Translations under genes and position numbers: made by a program
Source of the DNA: Companilactobacillus baiquanensis
GTDB taxonomy: Bacteria > Bacillota > Bacilli > Lactobacillales > Lactobacillaceae
Assembly (NCBI RefSeq): GCF_003946605.1
Contig: NZ_RHOQ01000001.1
Coordinates: 1 to 64,000 of the forward strand
Direction of reading: 5' to 3'
DNA length: 64,000 bases
Part shown: positions 45,101 to 51,519 of the stretch, in pieces
Position numbering within the stretch: the first letter of the stretch is position 1
Layout of the letters: every line of letters starts with the position of its first letter
The notes under the pieces: model-generated
Databases searched by the model: none
What the model saw: only the letters and a program-made list of their open reading frames with translations
Told to the model about the DNA's origin: nothing

Positions 45101-45697
45101 AATTTCCAAAGTTTTACCATCTTCACTAATTAACCAACCAGTTCCGCTTGTTCTAGGACTAGTATTGTCACTTACTGGTTCGTCTTCAGCAACGGGTGCA
45201 GCTTCCGCACTAAATGCCTGTGCTTGTAGTTGTGGCTGTTGCTGTGTTGTTTCATTACCTGTATTAGTGGCATCAGTGCCACCATTTTCAACATTATTAT
45301 TAGTTGGATCAGGTGTTGTTGATGTATCATCTGTTACTTGGTTAGTAGTATCGGCTGTATTAGCGGTATTTTCTGATGTTGCATCAGTATCTTTTGTTGT
45401 ATCAGTAACATTTGTATTATTGCTATTTAATTGTGGCGTTTCTTTAGATCCGTCAGTTACAGGGGCTGCAGTTGTCGTTTGTGCCGACGTGGTCCCCGAA
45501 CTGGAAGGGTCAGATGTTACGACTTCTTGTTGTACGGTGTCAGTTGTTGCAGCATTTGCAACGTAACTAGGAGCACCGAATAAGAATAATCCCCCTGCGA
45601 TTGAAAGGCTGCTTACTACAACCCAATTTTTATTCGATTTAACCAATTTCTTTTTCATGACAGTATTTGGGTCATGATTTAGTTGTTGAAATCTCAT
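42107..45697 (-). CDS. Large surface protein: LRR region, repeats and three SLAP domains
   Basis: A 1196-residue secreted protein. The N-terminus KKKLVKSNKNWVVVSSLSI resembles the KxYKxGKxW signal type and ends near VANA (about 50). A Thr/Asn/Asp-rich low-complexity stretch follows (50-170), then a BspA-type leucine-rich region (about 190-400; LTSIDMSQLDTSNVASTEGM). Beta-rich repeats fill 480-990, including two nearly identical 74-residue copies. The C-terminal 200 residues hold three SLAP-type repeats, each ending in a YYRVSTNEF-like motif, which in lactobacilli attach proteins to the wall non-covalently. AGAGGTAAAAAAC gives the start. No LPXTG. Likely an adhesin. Confidence 0.85.
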   Translation of the reverse strand: MRFQQLNHDPNTVMKKKLVKSNKNWVVVSSLSIAGGLFLFGAPSYVANAATTDTVQQEVVTSDPSSSGTTSAQTTTAAPVTDGSKETPQLNSNNTNVTDTTKDTDATSENTANTADTTNQVTDDTSTTPDPTNNNVENGGTDATNTGNETTQQQPQLQAQAFSAEAAPVAEDEPVSDNTSPRTSGTGWLISEDGKTLEINGQLDTDNPSDYQGWGGTDNLNSITTINVTAAVTAPTDSSYLFANMPKLTSIDMSQLDTSNVASTEGMFKNDISLTNPDFSQNSFKMATNISHMFENDTGLITVKFGGLDKNFNRIGTGFTKIVNGSYAFANCTSLTDILSPNPDNSGTNSWIVNTDSSVPGKRDLRAMFKNDVSLSTINMYTWAWAKSTVSESDRAETGDSSIGEGMFDGTNLSSLTLSSILSFNPKTLLTSNEGTVWSTEDKSVSLYGVPQDNPATGISNGLGDVFKGSSSKEQDGQSVKIVLNATDKLATGTSVVNHVTLHTNKGDIVQDISGKVGDTGTIEIPATYTFADGNPYTRTSTATTASFTFGQTMATALPEATYDSLPATGGTVTINTSDESNTPISITVDPTNHLVGDTVNVDLSDPTITAQLPTGYHISDDSIVQVTFQNSTDEPVVASEDSKITLEGDTITPDPVTVQTNKGPVTLTVPEGEVGTTVKPVTLESKPGYDAPEVSVTYNPDGTATVTNLDGSEITSDNLPTYTGKTVKAGSEVTIVTDQGTDASGNAISAPVSVTIPDDAVIGTPTKVTVSVKGYEPKEVEATISVDEQGNYTATYTDADVATGTTKDPLKLNGENITPDPVTVQTNKGPVTLTVPEGEVGTTVKPVTLESKPGYDAPEVSVTYNPDGTATVTNLDGSEITSDKLPTYTGVPNKAISITFTKPDGSTQVVPILAGSHKYGDDPITITPDSINGYTAPAVLVTFNNEDGTPSLNYANDPTKEVDDQSTLTYTPIPTSSGETDPDTPENGDIEYKNQTISTYADKPAVQLYQLGEDGKMTLSTTRSLASATDWLSDAVITVDGVGYYRVSTNEWAKMSQAYPYTAPNVYVRAYDDSAKLLYKAESDLIENRSLAPNSSWVADHQTYVINNTKHYRVSTNEFVNEKDVYVYTPIDAVVTTHAGSYASLYTAKGDLVTNRSLSANSSWKTDSITNINGEQYYRVSTNEFVKAADVDINR
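43024..43246 (-). repeat. Internal 223-bp direct repeat, copy nearer the C-terminus
   Basis: Nearly identical (about three base differences by eye) to 43523-43745, at an offset of 499 bases and in the same frame. It codes for a beta-domain segment beginning PDPVTVQTNKGPVTLT. The low divergence suggests recent duplication or gene conversion. Confidence 0.9.
43523..43745 (-). repeat. Internal 223-bp direct repeat, copy nearer the N-terminus
   Basis: Partner of the 43024-43246 copy inside the same surface-protein gene. The segments between and around the copies have clearly diverged, so the identity is confined to this block. Confidence 0.9.
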
Positions 45698-45891
45698 GTT
45701 TTTTACCTCTATCCCTGATAATTGTCAAATTATGAATACCCTGTATGACATATTTAAATTATAATATTCATTCTTTGCTATATAATTCATTTATTGTAAG
45801 AGATGTTTTCTTAAAATGAGTATTTTTATGAAAGATTCATTTTATTAATTGGAAAAATCATGAAAATTGAATATCTAAATTTTGGCAAAAA

Positions 45892-45939
45892 AAATAAGTA
45901 TTTCTTAAACTATATAAAATAGGAAAGAAATACTTTATT
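45892..45939. terminator. Terminator of the GltS-like transporter gene
   Basis: On the minus strand AAGTATTTCTT and AAGAAATACTT (45925-45935 and 45896-45906) pair around an 18-base loop, followed by A/T runs. The rest of the 244-base gap to 45697 is AT-rich, with the leader and promoter of the surface-protein gene. Confidence 0.7.
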
Positions 45940-45941
45940 TT

Positions 45942-47129
45942 TTAAATTAGTTTCAAGAAAACCGAAGCAATAATTACTGATGCCATTGAAACTGTGGCGA
46001 AACCACCAACGAGCATTTTCGGTAACATATTTTGTGTTAAATATTCTTCTTCTTGATCGTTATCGGCAATGGTACGGCAAACTTCAGTTGTTAAAATAAA
46101 ATCAGCCGGGAAGCCGAACAAGGCAGTAAGTGAACAAGCAAATGCCATTTGTTTACTCATACCAAAGGGTTTTGCTAGAAGATATGAAGCAACGAACATT
46201 CCAAAAATTCCCAAAGCAATTAAAACTAAGATTTGAACTAGTATGCCACCAATGATATCTGGTGTAGTTAAACTTAGTTGCGAGAATACGTAAGCCATTA
46301 ATCCATAAATCAACCAATTGAAAACACCAGCTCGTGTTAAGGCGTTATCTTCTAGTAGTCCTAGTTGATGTGCTATAACACCTAAGATAAGGCAGATAAC
46401 ATTGGCGTTAATAACTCCATTCATCAATCCTGCTAACCAATTACCCAAAAGAGCAATCAAGGCGACACGTACGATAATGAAAACTGGAGATTGAAACTGT
46501 TCAGGCAAATTCAGAATATGTTTTTTAGTATCTAATGAATCAGCCATACCGGTGATTTTCGGTGCATTAGGATCGATGTGTCCTTTGCCACTCTTAAATT
46601 CATCTTTTAATCGTCGTCCTTCTTTTCGTAAAAGAATAGCGGTCATTGGGTAGCCAATAAATGAATGCAAGATAAACATTGAAACTGGTAGTGCGACTAA
46701 TGTTGTTGCACCGGCTGCTTTTAAACCATCTGTCATCAAAAGTGTAGCAACCATACCACCTGTTAGTGGAGGAATGGCAGCAACAACTGTATGCCAGTCA
46801 AAAATCAATGTACCTACAGTAAGTGTTAGAACTAAAGTCCCCAAAACTCCTAATAGCGCAATACAAACTGCTTTCCATTGATTAATAAGTTCTTTTAAAC
46901 TCATCAAAGTACCAAGGTGTACTAGTAATAGTGAAACCCCCATACCAGTGAAAGCGGTATTGAAAGATGCTTTTGCAACAATATCCTTAGGAATGATCGT
47001 CCAAAATCCAATAGCGAAAAGAACCGCCGTGATAAAGATAGATGGTATAAATGCTTTGGTGGCGGCTGAAATCCAGTCACCGATCAACATGAATACCATA
47101 ACAATAGTGAATGCAATTAAGTATTCCAT
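45942..47129 (-). CDS. Polytopic membrane transporter, GltS-like
   Basis: A 395-residue membrane protein with about eleven hydrophobic segments. Two inverted halves are suggested, with AIPPLTGGMVATLLMTDGLK in the first and LTALFGFPADFILTTEVCR in the second, like the re-entrant loops of GltS-type sodium/glutamate carriers; the match is of layout, not certain. A cytoplasmic loop KEGRRLKDEFKSGKGH lies in the middle. AAGGGGGATCTATTTT precedes the ATG. It is divergent from an amidohydrolase gene, so a substrate for that enzyme is a reasonable guess. Confidence 0.65.
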   Translation of the reverse strand: MEYLIAFTIVMVFMLIGDWISAATKAFIPSIFITAVLFAIGFWTIIPKDIVAKASFNTAFTGMGVSLLLVHLGTLMSLKELINQWKAVCIALLGVLGTLVLTLTVGTLIFDWHTVVAAIPPLTGGMVATLLMTDGLKAAGATTLVALPVSMFILHSFIGYPMTAILLRKEGRRLKDEFKSGKGHIDPNAPKITGMADSLDTKKHILNLPEQFQSPVFIIVRVALIALLGNWLAGLMNGVINANVICLILGVIAHQLGLLEDNALTRAGVFNWLIYGLMAYVFSQLSLTTPDIIGGILVQILVLIALGIFGMFVASYLLAKPFGMSKQMAFACSLTALFGFPADFILTTEVCRTIADNDQEEEYLTQNMLPKMLVGGFATVSMASVIIASVFLKLI

Positions 47130-47280
47130 AAAATAGATCCCCCTTGAATATTAAGTAAAGAATAGGTCTAAATTTAATCTTTTCTAATCTTTATGTCAAT
47201 GGAAAAATCGATAAAATGGGCAATATATGTCGATTTTGTTAATGTAAGTCACATGAAAGTATTAATTTTTTAATTTTAAT

Positions 47281-47309
47281 TTGACAATAATTAGAAAGAC
47301 TCTTAGAAT
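47281..47309 (+). promoter_or_regulatory. Promoter of the amidohydrolase gene
   Basis: TTGACA (47281-47286) and TAGAAT (47304-47309) are 17 bases apart; the transcript would carry a leader of about 47 bases. Confidence 0.65.
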
Positions 47310-47362
47310 TTGGAGTACATTTTAAAAAGTAAGGCGAAAACCTTCAATAAGGAGAGAATTTT

Positions 47363-48559
47363 ATGACAACATTCACTAATTTTAATTTATTTAACGGAAC
47401 CGATAACAAGATAGTTGAAAATAGCTATTTTACAGTTGATGATGGTGGAAAGATTACTGAAGTCGGTACAGGTACTCCAAATAGTGACGACGTTGTTGAT
47501 CTTCATGGTAAATATGTTATGCCAGGTCTTATCAATGCCCATACCCATTTAATGATGGATCCTGATGACAGTGATAAGCTTGAATATTTATCAGAAACAG
47601 AAGTTACTTTCTTAGCTCTGAAAAATCTAAATACCTTATTACACGCAGGTGTTACATATATTAGAGATTGTGGTTGTGCCTTTAACACCGATATCAAGCT
47701 GGCAAAGATCCAAGCCGAAGGAAATTTGAAAGGGACTGAAATCTTACCATCAGGTCGTCCGATGACAATGACTGGTGGCCATGGTGATTTTACTGAAGGT
47801 TTAAACGGCGAAACTACTATGGGTCATTTAGTTGATTCACCAGATGCAATGAGAAAAGCAGTTCGTGAAAACTTCAAACTCGGTGCTAAAAATATTAAAG
47901 TTATGGCTACTGGTGGGGTTATGTCCTCAACTGACCAAGTTGATGATACTGAATTAACTGAAGGTGAAATGGCAGTTGCCGTTCAAGAAGCTCACACAAA
48001 ACACATGACAGTTGCTTCACATGCTCAAGGTAATCGCGGTATTCAATTATCACTTGATGCTGGTGTCGATTCAATTGAACATGGTATCTATGTAGATGAA
48101 AAACAAGCTGAATTTATGAAGAAAAACAATGTTTACCTTGTTCCAACTTTGAATGCCTGTGCTGGAATTGATAAATACGGTGTTGGTAAGATCCCAGATT
48201 ACATGATCAAGAAAAATGACATTGTTAAAGATGATTTCTTCAAGAATATTGGTATGGCTTTAAAGAAGGGTGTTAAAGTAGTTGTCGGAACAGATGCCGG
48301 AACTCCATTCAACAGTTTTGAGACAGGTACAACTGATGAATTAGCTCTATTAACAAGTATTGGCGCTACACCATATCAAGCACTTCTTGGTACAACTAAG
48401 TACGCTGCAGAATTACTTAGAATTACTGACGAATATGGCAGTCTTGAAGAAGGCAAGTTTGCGGACTTCCTAGTCTTAGACAACGATCCTTTGGAAAGTG
48501 TCGAAGCAGTAGCTCAAGCTGATAAGGCAATTTACAAAAAAGGCGAGTTAGTTAAATAG
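47363..48559 (+). CDS. Metal-dependent amidohydrolase family protein
   Basis: A 398-residue amidohydrolase-superfamily enzyme. The first metal motif is INAHTHLMMD (about 56-65); later ligands are in KVMATGGVMSS (the conserved Lys-type region near 176), VASHAQGN (His near 214), SIEHGIYVD (His near 234) and VVGTDAGTPF (Asp near 310). This pattern resembles the prolidase/imidazolonepropionase-like group that cleaves small amides or dipeptides. AAGGAGAGAATTTT precedes the ATG. Divergent from the transporter gene, perhaps a shared uptake-and-cleavage unit. Confidence 0.88.
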   Translation: MTTFTNFNLFNGTDNKIVENSYFTVDDGGKITEVGTGTPNSDDVVDLHGKYVMPGLINAHTHLMMDPDDSDKLEYLSETEVTFLALKNLNTLLHAGVTYIRDCGCAFNTDIKLAKIQAEGNLKGTEILPSGRPMTMTGGHGDFTEGLNGETTMGHLVDSPDAMRKAVRENFKLGAKNIKVMATGGVMSSTDQVDDTELTEGEMAVAVQEAHTKHMTVASHAQGNRGIQLSLDAGVDSIEHGIYVDEKQAEFMKKNNVYLVPTLNACAGIDKYGVGKIPDYMIKKNDIVKDDFFKNIGMALKKGVKVVVGTDAGTPFNSFETGTTDELALLTSIGATPYQALLGTTKYAAELLRITDEYGSLEEGKFADFLVLDNDPLESVEAVAQADKAIYKKGELVK

Positions 48560-48573
48560 GAAACATTATTAAA

Positions 48574-48614
48574 TAAGGACGGTAATCCGATTTTGGATTG
48601 CGGTCCTTATTTTG
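48574..48614 (+). terminator. Terminator of the amidohydrolase gene
   Basis: AAGGACGGTAATCC (48575-48588) pairs with GGATTGCGGTCCTT (48595-48608), followed by ATTTT. Confidence 0.8.
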
Positions 48615-48733
48615 TGGGGGCTGTATATGCCGTCTCCGGAACTGGAAAAAATCACTGGCTGTGCGGAACGGTCAGAGCCTGAAAGGCTGTCTCTGACCTC
48701 GGTTTGAAGCCTTGCAAGTTCGGCAAGTCTCCA
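48615..48733 (+). other. Structured, less AT-rich segment abutting the MFS gene
   Basis: About 110 bases with visibly higher GC than the surroundings and no good open reading frame. GTCAGAG (48671-48677) pairs with CTCTGAC (48691-48697), with AGCC/GGCT inside; TGCCG and GAAC (48628-48642) can pair with GTTCGGCA (48718-48725). GTCTCC occurs near both ends (48632-48637 and 48727-48732). It runs directly into the coding frame of the MFS gene, replacing its usual start. It may be a small mobile repeat or a recombination scar. Confidence 0.5.
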
Positions 48734-48752
48734 AAAAAGAGTACCATCATTA

Positions 48753-49904
48753 TTGTTAATTATTGTTTTAGTAGGATTTCCACAAATAAGTGAATCCATT
48801 TTTACACCTGTATTGCCACAAATTAGTACGAATATGTTAGTCAGTGCCTCTAAAGCACAGTTGACTATGAGTATTTATTTTATTGCTTTTGCGTTGGGAG
48901 TATTTTTCTGGGGACAACTATCAGACAAAATAGGTCGTAGAAGTGCGATGCTTTCGGGTATTGTAGTTTATTTGGTCGGTAATATCGGTTTACTGATCAG
49001 TTTTAACTTTCAATTATTACTGTTAAGTAGATTTGTTCAAGCGTTTGGTGCAAGTGTTGGATCTGTTGTTACTCAAACCATTATGCGTGAAAGTTTTGAT
49101 GGTATAGAAGGTGCTAAAGTGTTTTCTAAAGTAGGTGCAGCAATGGCGCTTTCTCCTGCTTTTGGCCCTTTGATAGGTGGAATCGTACAACAGTATTTAG
49201 GATATCGAAATGTATTCAGTACATTGGTAGTTATGGCTGTTTTAATATTGTTTTATAGTTTTTATCGTTTACCAGAGACACAAGTTATTACAAACACAGA
49301 AACAGTTTCAATTTTAAAAGTAACTAAACGACTTTTAACGGACTCTCGGGTTTGGTCGTATGGGATTCTGATAGGTGGTATCAATGGGATACTTTTTGGT
49401 TATTATTCCGAAGCACCATTTATATTTATGGATCATTTCGGTTTTACATCAGTACAATATGGAAGTTTGGGAATTGTTTTAGCACTAGCCAGTTTATTAG
49501 GTGCTTTTTTAGTTAACTATCTGGTTAATTACTTTAAATCAGAGATGATCTTAATATCTGGATTGGTCTTCAGTGTTATTTCTAGTGGCGTGTTGTTACT
49601 ATTATTGTCATTTGACCAGTCGATTATTTTGATAATAGGATTTTTCTTAATATTTTTAGGATTAAATACTTCCTTGCCAATCGCGTTAAACTTAGCTTTG
49701 AAAGGTTATGAAGATGTCATTGGGACTGCTAGTGGAATTTTTAGTTTAGGTTATTATTTGATCGTCAGTCTTTTAACTTATGTGGTAAGTTTGATTCACA
49801 ATGGAACGATTGCTTCTTTGCCAACTTTTATGTTTTTCATTAGTTTAATAATGCTAGTGGCTTGTGTTAATTTGCGTGTTAAAGCGGATCTGATCGAGGA
49901 ATAA
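48753..49904 (+). CDS. MFS drug-efflux transporter, Bcr/CflA-like; 5' end rearranged
   Basis: A 383-residue transporter with twelve predicted membrane segments. The MFS loop signature GQLSDKIGRRSAML is near 57-70. The N-terminus LLIIVLVGFPQISESIFTPV fits the first helix of Bcr/CflA exporters. Upstream the frame reads QKRVPSLL, as expected for a normal N-terminus, but no ATG or ribosome site precedes it; the structured segment at 48615-48733 takes their place. The TTG at 48753 is only a nominal start. Expression may be weak or lost. The rest of the frame is intact. Confidence 0.75.
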   Translation: MLIIVLVGFPQISESIFTPVLPQISTNMLVSASKAQLTMSIYFIAFALGVFFWGQLSDKIGRRSAMLSGIVVYLVGNIGLLISFNFQLLLLSRFVQAFGASVGSVVTQTIMRESFDGIEGAKVFSKVGAAMALSPAFGPLIGGIVQQYLGYRNVFSTLVVMAVLILFYSFYRLPETQVITNTETVSILKVTKRLLTDSRVWSYGILIGGINGILFGYYSEAPFIFMDHFGFTSVQYGSLGIVLALASLLGAFLVNYLVNYFKSEMILISGLVFSVISSGVLLLLLSFDQSIILIIGFFLIFLGLNTSLPIALNLALKGYEDVIGTASGIFSLGYYLIVSLLTYVVSLIHNGTIASLPTFMFFISLIMLVACVNLRVKADLIEE

Positions 49905-49911
49905 TTTTGCT

Positions 49912-49940
49912 TTGACAAATTAATAATCTTGGCTTAGAGT
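49912..49940 (+). promoter_or_regulatory. Promoter of the second MFS gene
   Basis: TTGACA (49912-49917) and TAGAGT (49935-49940) are 17 bases apart, placing the transcript start near 49947, just ahead of the hairpin at 49968. Confidence 0.55.
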
Positions 49941-49967
49941 AAAAGTCATTAAAATAATGTCTGTAAC

Positions 49968-50005
49968 GGAGATATCGTTGAATACACGGTATCTCTATTT
50001 TTTTT
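49968..50005 (+). terminator. Attenuator-like terminator in the leader of the second MFS gene
   Basis: GAGATATCGT (49969-49978) pairs with ACGGTATCTC (49986-49995) with one G-U, loop of 7, followed by eight Ts (49998-50005). It lies between the promoter at 49912 and the TTG start at 50023, so it would stop most transcripts before the gene unless it is bypassed. Confidence 0.65.
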
Positions 50006-50022
50006 GGAAAAGAGGAAGTAAT

Positions 50023-51405
50023 TTGGATCAAAGAGTATCTACACGAGTTAAGTTATCAATTTTAGCGGTTGGATTACTATCCTTTGTGGGAATATTGGTA
50101 GAAACTTCGATGAACGTAACTTTTCCGACCTTGACTAAAGATCTCAATGTTAGTTTAGGAACGGTACAGTGGCTGACAACGGGGTATTTGTTATTGACGA
50201 CCATTGTTATGAGTACGACTGCGTATATTTTGAAAAAGTTCAAACCGATAAAAATTTTTAGTTTTGCGGCGCTATCTTGTTTTGTCGGAACTCTAATATG
50301 TATGTTTTCACCAAATTTTGTTGTTTTGCTATGTGGCAGACTAATTCAGGCAATTGCAACTGGTTTAGCGACACCATTGATGTTTAATCTGATTTTTGAA
50401 GAGGTCCCTCCAGCAAGAATTGGTGTCTATACTGGATTTGCTAGTATTATTATTTCATTAGCGCCTGCACTTGGACCAACTTATGGTGGAATCGTGAGCG
50501 GTATGTGGTCATGGCGGGCTATTTTTATTGGCGTTATTCCTATTATTGTTTTACTTAGTATCATCGGATTTTTAAGTATTAAAGGTGAAAGTATAGGGAC
50601 GCAGACTTCTTTTGATTATTTGAGTGTTGCTGGGTTAGCGGCAATATTTACAATGATCTTATTCACGTTTGATCAAGCTGGGCGTCATGGTTTTATTTCG
50701 ATGCAATTTGGTATCTGGATTTTAATGACAATAGCAGTAGTGGCAATTTTTGGTTGGTACAATGCTAAAAGTAAACGCCAATTGATCGATTTTTCTATTT
50801 TAAAGATCCCGGTGCTTAGATTTAGATTATTCGGATATTTTGGTTTGCAGTTCATTAATATTGGATTATCGTTTGTACTGCCTATTTTTGCGCAGACGGT
50901 TTTAAAAATGAATTCGGCACAAGCTGGGTTGATGTTATTGCCAGGTTCATTGATCGGTGCGATGGTTGGACCTGTGGCGGGGTATATATATGATAAAAAA
51001 GGTCCAACTATTCCGTTAGTTTTAAGCGGATTCTTAGTTACTATTGGTGCATTTCTATTCTTTGTTGTCGGAAAGGATCTGACACTGGTAAGTATTATTT
51101 TAATTTACTTAGTGCTACGAGTTGGCTTTAACTTTGGTTTTGGACCGTCTTTGTCAGATGGTAGTATGCAAGTTACCGGACGCAGTAAATCTGATCAAAA
51201 TTCACTTTTTAGTATGATGCAGCAATACGCCGGATCATTAGGGACTAATGTTTTGTCAGTCATAATTTCAGTGGCAGCTTTGAATCATGGTGAAGTTGCT
51301 AGTACAATAATTGGTTCAAAACTTGATTTTGGGATTTTAACCGTTATTTCATTGATGATCTTGATTTCAGTTATTTATGTTGAAAGAAAATATAAAGTAA
51401 AATGA
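50023..51405 (+). CDS. MFS multidrug exporter, DHA2 (EmrB/QacA-like)
   Basis: A 460-residue transporter with about fourteen membrane segments. Residues 15-65 contain ETSMNVTFPTLTKDLNVSLG and VQWLTTGYLLLTTIVMS, hallmarks of the DHA2 drug:H+ antiporters; motif C ALGPTYGGIVSG is near 148-159. The TTG at 50023 follows AGAGGAAG; an ATG at 49957 would read through the terminator hairpin without a ribosome site. A terminator-like hairpin precedes the gene, so expression may be conditional. Substrate unknown. Confidence 0.88.
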   Translation: MDQRVSTRVKLSILAVGLLSFVGILVETSMNVTFPTLTKDLNVSLGTVQWLTTGYLLLTTIVMSTTAYILKKFKPIKIFSFAALSCFVGTLICMFSPNFVVLLCGRLIQAIATGLATPLMFNLIFEEVPPARIGVYTGFASIIISLAPALGPTYGGIVSGMWSWRAIFIGVIPIIVLLSIIGFLSIKGESIGTQTSFDYLSVAGLAAIFTMILFTFDQAGRHGFISMQFGIWILMTIAVVAIFGWYNAKSKRQLIDFSILKIPVLRFRLFGYFGLQFINIGLSFVLPIFAQTVLKMNSAQAGLMLLPGSLIGAMVGPVAGYIYDKKGPTIPLVLSGFLVTIGAFLFFVVGKDLTLVSIILIYLVLRVGFNFGFGPSLSDGSMQVTGRSKSDQNSLFSMMQQYAGSLGTNVLSVIISVAALNHGEVASTIIGSKLDFGILTVISLMILISVIYVERKYKVK

Positions 51406-51415
51406 TTTTGAAGAG

Positions 51416-51440
51416 GAGCGCAGTTTGTTGCGTTCTTTTT
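51416..51440 (+). terminator. Terminator of the second MFS gene
   Basis: GAGCGCA (51416-51422) pairs with TGCGTTC (51429-51435, one G-U), followed by five Ts. Confidence 0.7.
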
Positions 51441-51519
51441 GTTTGACCCTTTATTTTTCAATAAGTGGGATACTTTGTTAAAATAGATATGATTAATTTC
51501 GTTTTCAATGGGAGAAAAT

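Noticed and set aside
42281..45566. Several rightward open frames within the leftward surface-protein gene
   Set aside because: They are antisense shadows of a clearly coding, domain-bearing gene and lack ribosome sites.
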